DNA of 64,000 bases. Origin: Haloarcula sp. H-GB4. Lineage in GTDB: Archaea; Halobacteriota; Halobacteria; Halobacteriales; Haloarculaceae. Where the stretch lies: positions 186,001-250,000 of the forward strand of contig NZ_JAVDDX010000004.1 of the NCBI RefSeq assembly GCF_030848575.1. Direction: 5' to 3'. Below, piece by piece: positions 34,883 to 43,800 of the stretch (position 1 is its first letter; each line of letters opens with the position of its first letter). Below the pieces are notes generated by a model that saw only the letters and a list, made by a program, of their open reading frames with translations, ran no database searches and was not told the DNA's origin. A program made the position numbers and the translations under genes.

Positions 34883-36899
34883 CGCTTCTCACCTCCGGTT
34901 CATCCATATCTACGGTACCATCCGCGTTGTTGGCCGTCTCCAGTCGCTGTGCCACGAGGGACGGAATTGATACGATACCGCGTGGGACGAACAGCACGAA
35001 CAGGATAAACATCGTCCCGATAATAAGCCGCCACTGGTCGGTGTACGACGAGAGGAATTCCTCGGCGCCGAAGAAGACACCGGAGCCGATCATGGGACCG
35101 TACAGTGTTCCCATCCCACCGAACAGCGCAATGACAATGACCTCGCCTGAGTGGATCCAGTTGAGTGTCTGGTCCGGTGAGATGATGACAGTTGACGGAC
35201 TGATGGCGAGGAGTCCGCCGGCCAGTCCGGCCATACCGCCGCTGATGACAAACGCTCGGCGCTTGTATCTGTTGACGTCGTACCCGATGAACTCCGCTCG
35301 CTCTTCGCTTTCCCGGATCGACTGCAGGACACTGCCAAACGGCGCGTTCATCATGCGCCGAGCGAACAGGAGCGAGAGCACGGCAATGAACAGGGCGAGA
35401 TAGTAGAACACGAACTGCTGTCCGACTTCATACCCGAGGACCCCGAACTCGATGTTCGAGAGTGACGCCCCGATACTACCGAGTCCGAGGAACGCCTCGA
35501 AGCCGAGCAGGCCGTCGCTCCCGCCAGTGAAGTCGAACTTGAACACAGCGCTGTAGAGCAACTCCGCAAACGCCAGCGTAATCATCGCGAAGTACACGCC
35601 GGAAACGCGAATAGAGAGGCTTCCGACGATCCAGGCTAGGACGGCACAGATGAGAATAGCCCCGAGTAACACGACAAAAACAGACTGTGAGTAGTGCAAC
35701 ATGACGAGCGCAGCGGTGTATGCGCCAACGCCGTAGAACATCGTGTGGCCGAGCGGGACCAGTCCGGCGTACCCCATCACGATATCCAGACTCAGTGCGA
35801 AGATGGCCCAGATGAGGATCTCATTAAGCACGACAAGGTAGTACTGATCGCCCATGAACAGAATCGCGACTGGCGCAACTGCAAGCGCGACGACGGCGAT
35901 ACCACCGAGCCGTACCCGTGTGCTGTCTGCCAGTATCCCGCCGTACCCGCCGACGAGAATCTCGCCTTCACCTTCTGACTCTTCACCCCGCGTTCCAAAC
36001 AGCCCTTGTGGTTTCACCAGCAACACCGCAATCATAAGCAGGTACACGGTCAACCCTTCCAGATTGGGGACGCTCAGTGTCGTGTCACCAAACGTGGCCA
36101 GAACACTCCCACTGTAGGCCCGCATCAGCGTCTGGACGACACCGACGAGCAATCCGCCGAAGACAGCCCCTCTGAAGCTACCGAGGCCACCGAGGACGAC
36201 GACAACGAATGCTGGAATGATGACGCTGTTCCCCATACCAGTGTTCACGTTCTGGTAGCCGCCAAGGACAATCCCGGCGACGGCGGCGAGCGCTGCACCG
36301 ACGCCAAAGACCAGCGTGTAATACTGGTCGATGTCAATGCCGACGTTCCGAACCATCTCGCGGTCCTGCGACCCGGCACGGATGATCATCCCGTACTTTG
36401 TCCGGTTCAGCAGGTACCACGTCACTACCGCGAGCAACGCTGCGAAGACGATCATGAAATAATTATACACGGATACCTGGACGCCCAGTATAGACACTGG
36501 CTGGCTCAGATACTCAGGGACAGCTAGCTGTCGTTGCTGTGTCCCCCAGATAAGACGGATCACGTCATTGATGACGAGCACGAGCCCGAACGTCAGGAGA
36601 ATATGATATAGCGGGTCTCGGCCATACAGTGGCCGGACAGTCGTTCGCTCGATAGCGGCACCGATGAGACCGACGACGACCGGTGCAACCACTATCGCGA
36701 TCCAGAACCCAGTCCCCGCACCGAACGGCGCAATGATGCTCAAAGAGAGATACGCACCGAGTGCGAACAGCTCGCCATGGGAGAAGTTGATCACGTCCAT
36801 CACGCCGAAGATGACTGATAGTCCGGCGGCTAACAGGACATAAACCATCCCCAGGGTGAGGCCATTCAGCAGTTGTTCAATGAAATCGGCAGCAACCAT
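34875..36899 (-). CDS. fused LivH-LivM ABC permease
   Basis: 674 residues combining both HAAT permeases in one chain. Residues about 1-305 are LivH-like (LAAGLSVIFGVMDVINFSHGE; ending VKPQGLFG); after an acidic/glycine linker (EESEGEGEILVGG) residues about 330-650 are LivM-like (DIVMGYAGLVPLGHTMFYGVGAYTAAL). The other Liv system in this window keeps them as separate overlapping genes. It forms the whole transmembrane channel. Its binding protein is encoded eight bases upstream. Confidence 0.92.
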   Translation of the reverse strand: MVAADFIEQLLNGLTLGMVYVLLAAGLSVIFGVMDVINFSHGELFALGAYLSLSIIAPFGAGTGFWIAIVVAPVVVGLIGAAIERTTVRPLYGRDPLYHILLTFGLVLVINDVIRLIWGTQQRQLAVPEYLSQPVSILGVQVSVYNYFMIVFAALLAVVTWYLLNRTKYGMIIRAGSQDREMVRNVGIDIDQYYTLVFGVGAALAAVAGIVLGGYQNVNTGMGNSVIIPAFVVVVLGGLGSFRGAVFGGLLVGVVQTLMRAYSGSVLATFGDTTLSVPNLEGLTVYLLMIAVLLVKPQGLFGTRGEESEGEGEILVGGYGGILADSTRVRLGGIAVVALAVAPVAILFMGDQYYLVVLNEILIWAIFALSLDIVMGYAGLVPLGHTMFYGVGAYTAALVMLHYSQSVFVVLLGAILICAVLAWIVGSLSIRVSGVYFAMITLAFAELLYSAVFKFDFTGGSDGLLGFEAFLGLGSIGASLSNIEFGVLGYEVGQQFVFYYLALFIAVLSLLFARRMMNAPFGSVLQSIRESEERAEFIGYDVNRYKRRAFVISGGMAGLAGGLLAISPSTVIISPDQTLNWIHSGEVIVIALFGGMGTLYGPMIGSGVFFGAEEFLSSYTDQWRLIIGTMFILFVLFVPRGIVSIPSLVAQRLETANNADGTVDMDEPEVRSDD

Positions 36900-36907
36900 T
36901 GTACTAC

Positions 36908-38155
36908 CTACATCTCACAGCCGAGGTCACTGGCTGGTGGCAGCGTCTCCGAACCCGGGACCTGCTCAAGGAGTTCGACATCCGCTGAATCACTATCGCC
37001 CTCGACGAGTTCGGCCATCCACGTCGGATTGGTGGCCTGGTGATCGCTCTCCCGAAGCGTGATGTCCCCCAGTACTGTCGTGAACGTGCCACCTTCGAGT
37101 GCGTCCCGGACATCCCCCGGTTCGGTACTCCCGGCCTCGTGCATTCCCTTGGCCATCAGTCGCATCGAGTCGTAGCCGACGCGGGCAAAGTTGCCGGGCT
37201 CTCTGTCGTTCTCGCTGGCGTAGGCCTCAACGAATGCCTGATTGTCCCCCATCTCGATCGAGGGGTCGTACCGAGCGCCACCGAATGTACCAACGCTGTT
37301 CGACCCGGTCCCGGCACGGACACTCTGGAACGTCTGGGTCGGACCGACAACAGCGACCTGGTCGGTGAGGCCCTGGTCCGCGGCCTGGTTGGTGAAGTTC
37401 ACCAGATCACCGCCGGTCATCCCCAGCATGACCACGTCAGCCTCGGAATTGCTGATCTGCGTGATGAACGAGCCGTAGTTGCTTGCACCCAGCTCCGACG
37501 TTGATGTTCCGACCTCGGTGTAGTCGTCGCTGGCATTCTCCATGCGCCTGCTCGTGCGGTTGTACACCGAGTCGCCGTACGCGTAGTCCGCGTAGTGGAA
37601 CCAGACATTGGTCCCCAGATTGTTGACCGAGTATGCCGATATCGCCTCGGCAATCTGTGCAGTATTCGTCTCAAAACGGAACACCCATTCGTTGCAGGCA
37701 GACCCGGTGATCGGAACCGCTGCACCGCCGGGGAAGTAGATATGCTCAGACTGAGCGGCAAAGTCATTCAGCCCAAGCGCAACCGAACTGGAAATCGCAC
37801 CGAACACGAACTCTGCTCCATCCTCCTGAACAACACGCTGAGCCTCTGACTGTGCGGCCCCAGCTTCGGTTTCTGTGTCGCCCGTCACCAACTCGAACTC
37901 GAAGTCGTAGTCGTCGTTGTTGTTTATCTCCGTCACAGCGAGTTCAGCCCCAGTGCGCTGGCCCGGTCCGAGAGAGCTGTACGGGCCAGTCATTGGGTTC
38001 AGGCTCGCAACAGTTACTGCCTCCTCGCCGCCTGTTGACCCGCCTTGACAGCCAGCGAGGCCAAGCGCGCCGACCGCCCCGGCAGCGGCGATGAACTGTC
38101 TCCGTGACCGGTCGATTCCCACAGTACTGTCTGGTGAGGTACCTTCGTTCGACAT
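36908..38155 (-). CDS. LivK-like substrate-binding lipoprotein of the second Liv importer
   Basis: 415 residues from ATG 38155. It has a Tat motif (SRRQFIAAAG) and lipobox (GLAGC), then a type-I periplasmic binding fold of the HAAT family (NPMTGPYSSLGPGQRTGAELAV). A TATA-like sequence (TTTAATA on the minus strand, about 38185-38191) lies about 33 bases upstream. It starts the livK-livHM-livG-livF operon and lies next to a penicillin-acylase gene on the same strand, so aromatic acids or amino acids are likely ligands. Confidence 0.9.
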   Translation of the reverse strand: MSNEGTSPDSTVGIDRSRRQFIAAAGAVGALGLAGCQGGSTGGEEAVTVASLNPMTGPYSSLGPGQRTGAELAVTEINNNDDYDFEFELVTGDTETEAGAAQSEAQRVVQEDGAEFVFGAISSSVALGLNDFAAQSEHIYFPGGAAVPITGSACNEWVFRFETNTAQIAEAISAYSVNNLGTNVWFHYADYAYGDSVYNRTSRRMENASDDYTEVGTSTSELGASNYGSFITQISNSEADVVMLGMTGGDLVNFTNQAADQGLTDQVAVVGPTQTFQSVRAGTGSNSVGTFGGARYDPSIEMGDNQAFVEAYASENDREPGNFARVGYDSMRLMAKGMHEAGSTEPGDVRDALEGGTFTTVLGDITLRESDHQATNPTWMAELVEGDSDSADVELLEQVPGSETLPPASDLGCEM

Positions 38156-38184
38156 AGGTTCATTATCTATTGTTAAGCAAATCG

Positions 38185-38192
38185 TATTAAAG
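38185..38192 (-). promoter_or_regulatory. TATA-like box of the second liv operon
   Basis: CTTTAATA on the minus strand, about 33 bases before the livK-like start at 38155. Confidence 0.45.
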
Positions 38193-38284
38193 CCTTGCCC
38201 CCTGTCGGCGCGTCTCACGCTGTTCGCTGCGTTCAGTAGGGCGCTATCGCGTCCTCTCGCTTACGCTCCCACCACCGCAGTGAT

Positions 38285-41134
38285 CTAGCTAGTGTTGTCG
38301 TCCTGCCTGTACAGCCACGCCAGCGCAGTCCCGAGTACTGCGGTCACTCCAGTCAGTGTCGTGAAGCCGGGCCCACTGGCCTCAGTCCCGGTGTTCGCTT
38401 CCGTCGCTGTGTCCGCGCTCGCTGTTTCTTCGGTCGTTGTCGCGCCGCTCGCCACAGTACTCTCGTCTGTCTCAGTGCCGTCACTCGTCGGCGTGTCACC
38501 GATAGCGGCGCCAGCTGGATTTGCTGGCATCGACAGCGCTCGAGTCTCGGCTGTAGCGGACTCGATATCTGCATCGGCGAACAACAGCTGTTTGTACTCG
38601 AAATTCTCGAACATCGCCAGCTGGTCATCGTAATGCTCGCCAGTAGTGCCGTCTGGAGCGACATAGCCGTCGTTTCCGGGCGGAAGGATGTTCTCTGCCT
38701 TCGGGTCGTCGCTGAGCCGGACGATGTGGTTCTCAGTCCCGCGGTTCATCAGCGCCGTGTTCCCAGCGGACGTGACGCCGATAGGCATCCCGAACAGCGC
38801 GAGGTTATCGAACTCGTGCAGGGCCGCCTCACGCCGCCAGCTTGCCGGTTCACCGTCGTATTGCTCGGCGAGTTCGTTCACGGCGGTTTGGAACGCGCTG
38901 ACCAGGGCGTTCGTGACATCTCCATCGGCATACTCGGCCTGCGTTGCCAGTGCTGTCTCCGCCGGATTGAGGACCCGCATCAGGGTGCCGCGACCGTAGT
39001 CGTAGCCGAGGAAGTACGATGCCGGGCCGTAGGCGCTCCCGAACGTCTCGCTGAAAACCTCCTCCAGAATGTACGGGAACGTCGCGTCCCAGATGGTGTA
39101 TCCGGCAGAGTGGCGTCCTTCGTTGTCTTCGCCGTCAGCCTGTGCAAAGTGGTCCCACGAGGCCAGTTCGTCGCGCGCTTGCTGTTCGGTATCGGAGAGG
39201 TCTGCGTCCGCAAGCGCATCAAGCAGGTGGTCTCTGTACCGAATCGAGCGCAGGTCGGTAAAGGAGATATCGTAGATAACAGTCTTCAAGAAGTCGTATT
39301 CGACTGTCTCCTCCTGTGCTAACCGCTGTTCGACCAGATTGATGATCCGCTGTACGCGGTGGTCGGTCGACCACGAATAGCTCAGATCGCCGTTGTTCCA
39401 CGCAGGCGCGGGTTTGTTGTTCCACTGTGCTGAGTATCCCGGGTCGGGGTTGATCGCATAGGGCACATCACCGTCTGCCGCGCGAAGGTAGTCCGACGAT
39501 GTGAGTTCGTATTGTGTTCCATCGGCTGGCAACCGAGTATCCCAGTCGACTGCTTCGCTATCCGGGTACCGACCCAGATGCACATAGGCGATGTCACCGT
39601 CCTTGTCGGCCCACATGAAGTTCAGTGCGTAGTCACAGCGTTTTGCTGACTCCCGGAACTCCTCGGCATCCGTTGCGAACTGACACTCGTAGAAGGCCCG
39701 CCAGCAGTTCATGTGCCGACCGGCGTATGACTTCGTCTGTGCCAGTGCTTCCCCGTTGTCGGGGTCCCACTGGGTCACAACGCCGTGGCGTGTGAACCGT
39801 TCAGTGTACGTCACGTCCTCGCCATCGGCGACAGTGATTGTCTGCTCGGCCGTCTCAACCTCGTACTCCTCGCCCTGGAAGGTGTACGTGTCCGGACCGG
39901 ACGAGTTGGTCGTGATCGACTCCGTGAACATCTGGATGCAGTTGTCGATTCCAGCAGTCGATGTCATTGCCCCGTTACGATTGTGGCCGAACATGATGAA
40001 CGGGTATCCCGTAACAGTGACACCGGCGACATCGAAATCCGGGCCATGCAGGCTCGCCTCGTACATTATCGAGGGTGTGTTGAACCCCATCTGCGGTCCG
40101 CCCATCAGTAGCGCATCGCCACTGGCCGTGATATCACCCTGGACAGCAAGAGCGTTGCTGCCGTACTTGATCGGGAGGCCAAGGCTGTCGAGTCCGGACG
40201 CGAGCGTTCGCATCCGCTCTATCTCCCCTTCATGCATCCCTTCGGCGTCAGTTGGCGGTGTGTAGTCCCCGCCAGTTACCAGGTTACTCGGTGTCACAGA
40301 CGGACCGCTGGCCCCGCGCGTTACCCTGTCTGTCTGCTCGCCCCCAGCCACGTTGGGTGTTGGCCCTGCGCCCACGTCAGTGTAGGGAGGGGAGTAGGTA
40401 TCCGATGACTGGACCGTCGAGGTCGGGCAGCCGGGGTCGTCGCCCCACTGCAAGTCCTCGAATAGCGCCATCGCACGCTGTTCGCTACCGGTTTCCTGCG
40501 TGAGTGCGTCGAGAACAGTTGCACCGAGCGTCTCCAACTGGAAGCCACTGAAATACGCCATACTGGCGACGAACATCCCAGCGGCGTCCGTCGTGGTAAA
40601 CTCCTCAGGCTCGAACCCGTGCTCCTGAAATGCCTGATGGAATTCCAGTTCCTCGCTGTCACGAACTTCGGTAATGTACCGGTTGATACCGTCTGTAAAC
40701 GCCTGCAGGACCGCTCGCTGATCCGCCGTCAACTGTTCAGCGGCCTGCTCGTCGAGTGACGGCTCGCCGGCGGTGTTACGCCGCGCCTCCATATCGAACT
40801 GGACCCAGTCGGTGTCCCCCTCACCTGAACCGAGAACCGCCGCGACAGTCCCGTGATAGTACCGCCGGTACAGTTCTAGCTGATAGAGCCGGTCTGCCGC
40901 GGTCGCGTATCCGAACCCGTAGAACACCGGCGCGCGGCTGTCAGCGTCGCGGGCGTAGATGTGTGGGACGCCGTAGTCGTCTCGTCGTATCGTGACCGTG
41001 GCATCGTCTTCCTGTGCGTACGCCAACTCCGTCTCGACGGCTCCGATACCGGTCATGCCGGTAACCGCCGCGCCTGTCTTCAGAAGCGTTCGTCGCGAGA
41101 GGTGCTGCCACGATTGCTGGTGCTGTGCTGGCAT
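38285..41134 (-). CDS. secreted penicillin-G-acylase family Ntn-hydrolase with PGF-CTERM-like tail
   Basis: 949 residues. The N-terminus has a Tat motif (SRRTLLKTG). The alpha part starts with VTIRRDDYGVPHIYA. Auto-cleavage should occur at Gly325/Ser326 (KYGSNALAV), making Ser326 the N-terminal nucleophile. GGPQMGF, GLHG-like SLHGPDFDVAG, FGHN, NRGTENH and DGTTGEHYDDQLAMFENF match the beta chain of E. coli penicillin G acylase. A Thr/Glu-rich stretch leads to a final GPGFTTLTGVTAVLG-type hydrophobic segment and a short charged end, as in archaeosortase (PGF-CTERM) substrates. It likely hydrolyses phenylacetyl amides at the cell surface, beside a phenylacetate-CoA ligase gene. The start at 41134 follows a TATA box; an upstream open extension to 41344 is not conserved. 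Confidence 0.9.
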   Translation of the reverse strand: MPAQHQQSWQHLSRRTLLKTGAAVTGMTGIGAVETELAYAQEDDATVTIRRDDYGVPHIYARDADSRAPVFYGFGYATAADRLYQLELYRRYYHGTVAAVLGSGEGDTDWVQFDMEARRNTAGEPSLDEQAAEQLTADQRAVLQAFTDGINRYITEVRDSEELEFHQAFQEHGFEPEEFTTTDAAGMFVASMAYFSGFQLETLGATVLDALTQETGSEQRAMALFEDLQWGDDPGCPTSTVQSSDTYSPPYTDVGAGPTPNVAGGEQTDRVTRGASGPSVTPSNLVTGGDYTPPTDAEGMHEGEIERMRTLASGLDSLGLPIKYGSNALAVQGDITASGDALLMGGPQMGFNTPSIMYEASLHGPDFDVAGVTVTGYPFIMFGHNRNGAMTSTAGIDNCIQMFTESITTNSSGPDTYTFQGEEYEVETAEQTITVADGEDVTYTERFTRHGVVTQWDPDNGEALAQTKSYAGRHMNCWRAFYECQFATDAEEFRESAKRCDYALNFMWADKDGDIAYVHLGRYPDSEAVDWDTRLPADGTQYELTSSDYLRAADGDVPYAINPDPGYSAQWNNKPAPAWNNGDLSYSWSTDHRVQRIINLVEQRLAQEETVEYDFLKTVIYDISFTDLRSIRYRDHLLDALADADLSDTEQQARDELASWDHFAQADGEDNEGRHSAGYTIWDATFPYILEEVFSETFGSAYGPASYFLGYDYGRGTLMRVLNPAETALATQAEYADGDVTNALVSAFQTAVNELAEQYDGEPASWRREAALHEFDNLALFGMPIGVTSAGNTALMNRGTENHIVRLSDDPKAENILPPGNDGYVAPDGTTGEHYDDQLAMFENFEYKQLLFADADIESATAETRALSMPANPAGAAIGDTPTSDGTETDESTVASGATTTEETASADTATEANTGTEASGPGFTTLTGVTAVLGTALAWLYRQDDNTS

Positions 41135-41154
41135 CCCGTAATTGACAGTCTGGA

Positions 41155-41166
41155 TATTTAATAAAT
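41155..41166 (-). promoter_or_regulatory. TATA-like box of the acylase gene
   Basis: On the minus strand ATTTATTAAAT is centred 27 bases before the ATG at 41134. This supports the shorter start and a transcript separate from the upstream paaK. Confidence 0.5.
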
Positions 41167-41344
41167 ATTTGGGGACATTTCTGCCCACACCGACGGCACG
41201 GCTCTCCAGTTCTGGTATCGATTTCCGCTTCACGACCCAGTGGCGCGCTGGACCAAGTCGCTCAGCGGCTGCTATTCTCCCAATGACTGTATCAAAATAC
41301 CGTAGCAATGGGTGACCGAGACGACAGCTGTCGGCAACTGCCAC

Positions 41345-42631
41345 TCAGTTGCGATGGTCGTATACGCGCTGTATCTTGCCGACTTCGGTTCGCTCAACAG
41401 TCCCGGGGTCGACGAGATCAAGCTGGTCTGGAGTGAACGAAAGCACGGATTGCAGGCGAGACAGAACGTCGTCACGGAGTTCGCTGTGGTCTTTGCTGGA
41501 CGCTTCGGCTCGCTCAACAGTGAGTTCCATGACGTCGAGATTGTCCTCCTCATAGAGGTCGATCCGGTAGTATGGCGCGACGCCATCGATGTCAAGCACA
41601 GCGTGTTCGATTTCACTGGGATAGAGGTTCACACCGCGGACAATCAGAAGGTCGTCGGTCCGACCAGTGACGTTGTCCATCCGTACCATCGTCCGCCCGC
41701 ACGTACACTCGTCGTAATTTAGTGTCGTCAGATCACCTGTTCGGTATCGTATCACCGGCTGTGCCTGCTTGGTAAGCGTTGTGAGAACGAGTTCTCCCTC
41801 TTTGCCCTCTTCCAGTGGCTCTTTCGTGCGTGGATCGATAACCTCCGGGTAGAAGTGGTCTTCCCAGATATGGAGTCCGTCCTGCGCTTCGTGGCATTCC
41901 GCAGCAACACCGGGGCCGATAATCTCTGAGAGCCCGTAATTGTTGATCCCGGTGGCGTCCAGTGCGGTCTCGATTTCCGTTCGCATCGGCTCGGTACACG
42001 TCTCAGCGCCGTAGGTGACAACTGAAATCGGAAGCGCCTGCGGGTCATATCCCATTTCCTCGGCCGTTTCGGCGAGGTACAGTGCGTATGACGGGGTACA
42101 GCCAAGTACGTCGCTGTCGAGGTCAGCGGCGAGTTCGACCTGCCGCTGCGTGCCGCCACTGCTGGTCGGGACGACGGTTGCTCCGAGTTCTTCAGCGCCT
42201 TCATGAAAGCCCATCCCACCGGTGAACAAGCCATAGCCGTAGGCATTCTGAATCGTATCGTCGGGCCCCACACCAGCAGCCGACAGCGACCGCGCCATCG
42301 TCTTGCCCCACAACTCCAGATCAGCATCGGTGTAGGAGACGATCTTGGGCTTCCCGGTCGTGCCGGAGGAGGCGTGAAAACGGCTGACCTCGTCGTCGTC
42401 AACGGCGAAGAGTCCGTCTGGATAGTGGTCTTCGAAGTCCTCCTTGGTTGTCATCGGTAGTGAACTGATGTCGGCAATCCCGTCAATATCCGTCGGAGAG
42501 ACCCCCGCGGCATCGAATCGGTCTCGGTAGAACGGCACGTTCTCGTATGCATAGTTCACGATTGACTGGAGCCGCTCGCTCTGCACGCTCCCAAGCTCGG
42601 CGCGGTCGAGACACTCGTTACTGTGGTACAT
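41345..42631 (-). CDS. paaK: phenylacetate-CoA ligase (first copy)
   Basis: 428 residues of the PaaK branch of ANL enzymes. YENVPFYR and ASSGTTGKPKIVSYT at the N-terminal half, GYGLFTGG, GLSEIIGPGVAAEC, YRTGDLT, and the short C-terminal domain with RGVNLYPSEIEHAVL are diagnostic. It activates phenylacetate (or a related aryl acid) to the CoA thioester with ATP. The last ~85 residues are the PaaK-type C-terminal domain without the usual ANL lysine motif. A second very similar copy lies at 50359-51648. It is followed on the same strand by the acylase gene. Confidence 0.92.
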   Translation of the reverse strand: MYHSNECLDRAELGSVQSERLQSIVNYAYENVPFYRDRFDAAGVSPTDIDGIADISSLPMTTKEDFEDHYPDGLFAVDDDEVSRFHASSGTTGKPKIVSYTDADLELWGKTMARSLSAAGVGPDDTIQNAYGYGLFTGGMGFHEGAEELGATVVPTSSGGTQRQVELAADLDSDVLGCTPSYALYLAETAEEMGYDPQALPISVVTYGAETCTEPMRTEIETALDATGINNYGLSEIIGPGVAAECHEAQDGLHIWEDHFYPEVIDPRTKEPLEEGKEGELVLTTLTKQAQPVIRYRTGDLTTLNYDECTCGRTMVRMDNVTGRTDDLLIVRGVNLYPSEIEHAVLDIDGVAPYYRIDLYEEDNLDVMELTVERAEASSKDHSELRDDVLSRLQSVLSFTPDQLDLVDPGTVERTEVGKIQRVYDHRN

Positions 42632-42806
42632 ACGCAGCCGCTTCGACTAGCACCGGAAAAAGTTCGGGGACCACCAGCGCAGATGACTGGCGGTATGGTG
42701 ACCGCACAGAACAGAGCGGCTGAGGGCTGGCTTACAGTTCGATAGCACTTTCCGCCACTACGAGGGCGGCCACGGATGAAGCCGTACTAACGGCCCATAC
42801 TCCCGA

Positions 42807-42824
42807 CCCAAGCATATAATTGGG
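42807..42824. promoter_or_regulatory. inverted repeat overlapping a TATA box
   Basis: CCCAA-GCATATAA-TTGGG encloses a TATA-like core centred about 30 bases before the VOC gene ATG at 42845. It could be a repressor site or coincidence. Confidence 0.35.
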
Positions 42825-42844
42825 AGCCTGCCGCAGTCCTCGCC

Positions 42845-43315
42845 ATGTCTCAGGAGACGCCGATCCGCGTCGATCACATCGGAATCGCTGTCGAGGACAT
42901 CGGCGACGCTGAACCGTTCCTGTTCGCACTCGGCTGTCGGAAACTCATTGAGGAGTCTGTCGAGGGGCAGTTTCGCTGGGCGCAGTACGACTTCAATCGG
43001 GACGCGTCGCGGCTAGAACTCATCGCACCGGAGGCATCGGACACGTTCCTCACGTCGTATCTCGACAACCACGGTCCGGGCCTACACCACGTCACGCTCG
43101 AAGTGGCTGCTGTCGACGCAGTGAAAGCAGTACTGGAGCGCAACGGCTACAGCGTCGTCGAATACCGCGAGTATCAGGACTGGACCGAGGCGTTTGTGCC
43201 GCCATCGAACCCGACCGGGGCGCTCTTTCAACTGTTCGAGTATCACGACAGCTACGAGGGTGATCGGCCACCTACTGGGAAGCTCTACGTCGATGGAAGC
43301 CGACTTGACGGCTGA
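42845..43315 (+). CDS. VOC-family protein, methylmalonyl-CoA-epimerase-like
   Basis: 156 residues, two beta-alpha-beta-beta-beta modules. Metal-ligand positions are visible: His in VDHIGIAVED, Glu in LELIAPE, His in GLHHVTLEV and Glu in LFQLFEY. The pattern matches methylmalonyl-CoA epimerase and glyoxalase relatives. A role in epimerising 2-methylmalonyl-CoA would fit the acyl-CoA carboxylase at 62-64 kb, but ring-cleavage or isomerase roles in the aromatic pathway are equally possible. Confidence 0.82.
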   Translation: MSQETPIRVDHIGIAVEDIGDAEPFLFALGCRKLIEESVEGQFRWAQYDFNRDASRLELIAPEASDTFLTSYLDNHGPGLHHVTLEVAAVDAVKAVLERNGYSVVEYREYQDWTEAFVPPSNPTGALFQLFEYHDSYEGDRPPTGKLYVDGSRLDG

Positions 43316-43373
43316 TATCTGCAGCGGTTCGCTCTCGGAAAACGCGTCGATCGGTAAAACAGGCGGATCGCTA

Positions 43374-43700
43374 TCAGTCGTCTCTTTCGTCGAGCTGGAC
43401 CGTTTCCTCGACGATAAGCCGGGGGCCGGCCTCCAGATCGATAAACTCAGCCGCGTCGGCCTGGACCGTCTCGGCAAGGTCTGAATCGAACGCGTCGCTG
43501 AGTGCGTCCATGTCCTCGAAATATAGCTCAAGCACACCGTCGTAGGCTGCGCGCTCCGGGTCCGTTGGTACGGATGTCACGTAGCGTTGCAGTCCCGGCA
43601 GATCCTTCGCTAGCTCCGAGTGGTCGCCTTGCCATCGGTCAGCGAACTCCTCATGCGTGTAACCGTCTCTCCGGATGAGCAAATCAACGATTTTTGTCAT
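43374..43700 (-). CDS. EthD-domain protein
   Basis: 108 residues, a single EthD/dabb-like domain: RRDGYTHEEFADRWQGDHSELAKDLPGLQRYV is typical. It is related to each half of the double EthD protein at 16.4 kb. It is divergent from an IclR regulator gene and convergent with the VOC gene, placing it in the aromatic cluster. Activity is unknown; EthD proteins often accompany degradative oxygenases or handle reactive intermediates. Confidence 0.85.
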   Translation of the reverse strand: MTKIVDLLIRRDGYTHEEFADRWQGDHSELAKDLPGLQRYVTSVPTDPERAAYDGVLELYFEDMDALSDAFDSDLAETVQADAAEFIDLEAGPRLIVEETVQLDERDD

Positions 43701-43800
43701 ACGTACACCATATTGTCACGGGTTGGTTTTTACCTACCGGTCTGACAGGGCCGCCACAGATTCAAGCTACTCGAACAAAACACTTGTAAGCCGATTAGTC

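Noticed and set aside
41135..41344. In-frame 70-residue N-terminal extension of the acylase
   Set aside because: It would hide the Tat signal inside the protein; a TATA box and ATG at 41134 explain the start.
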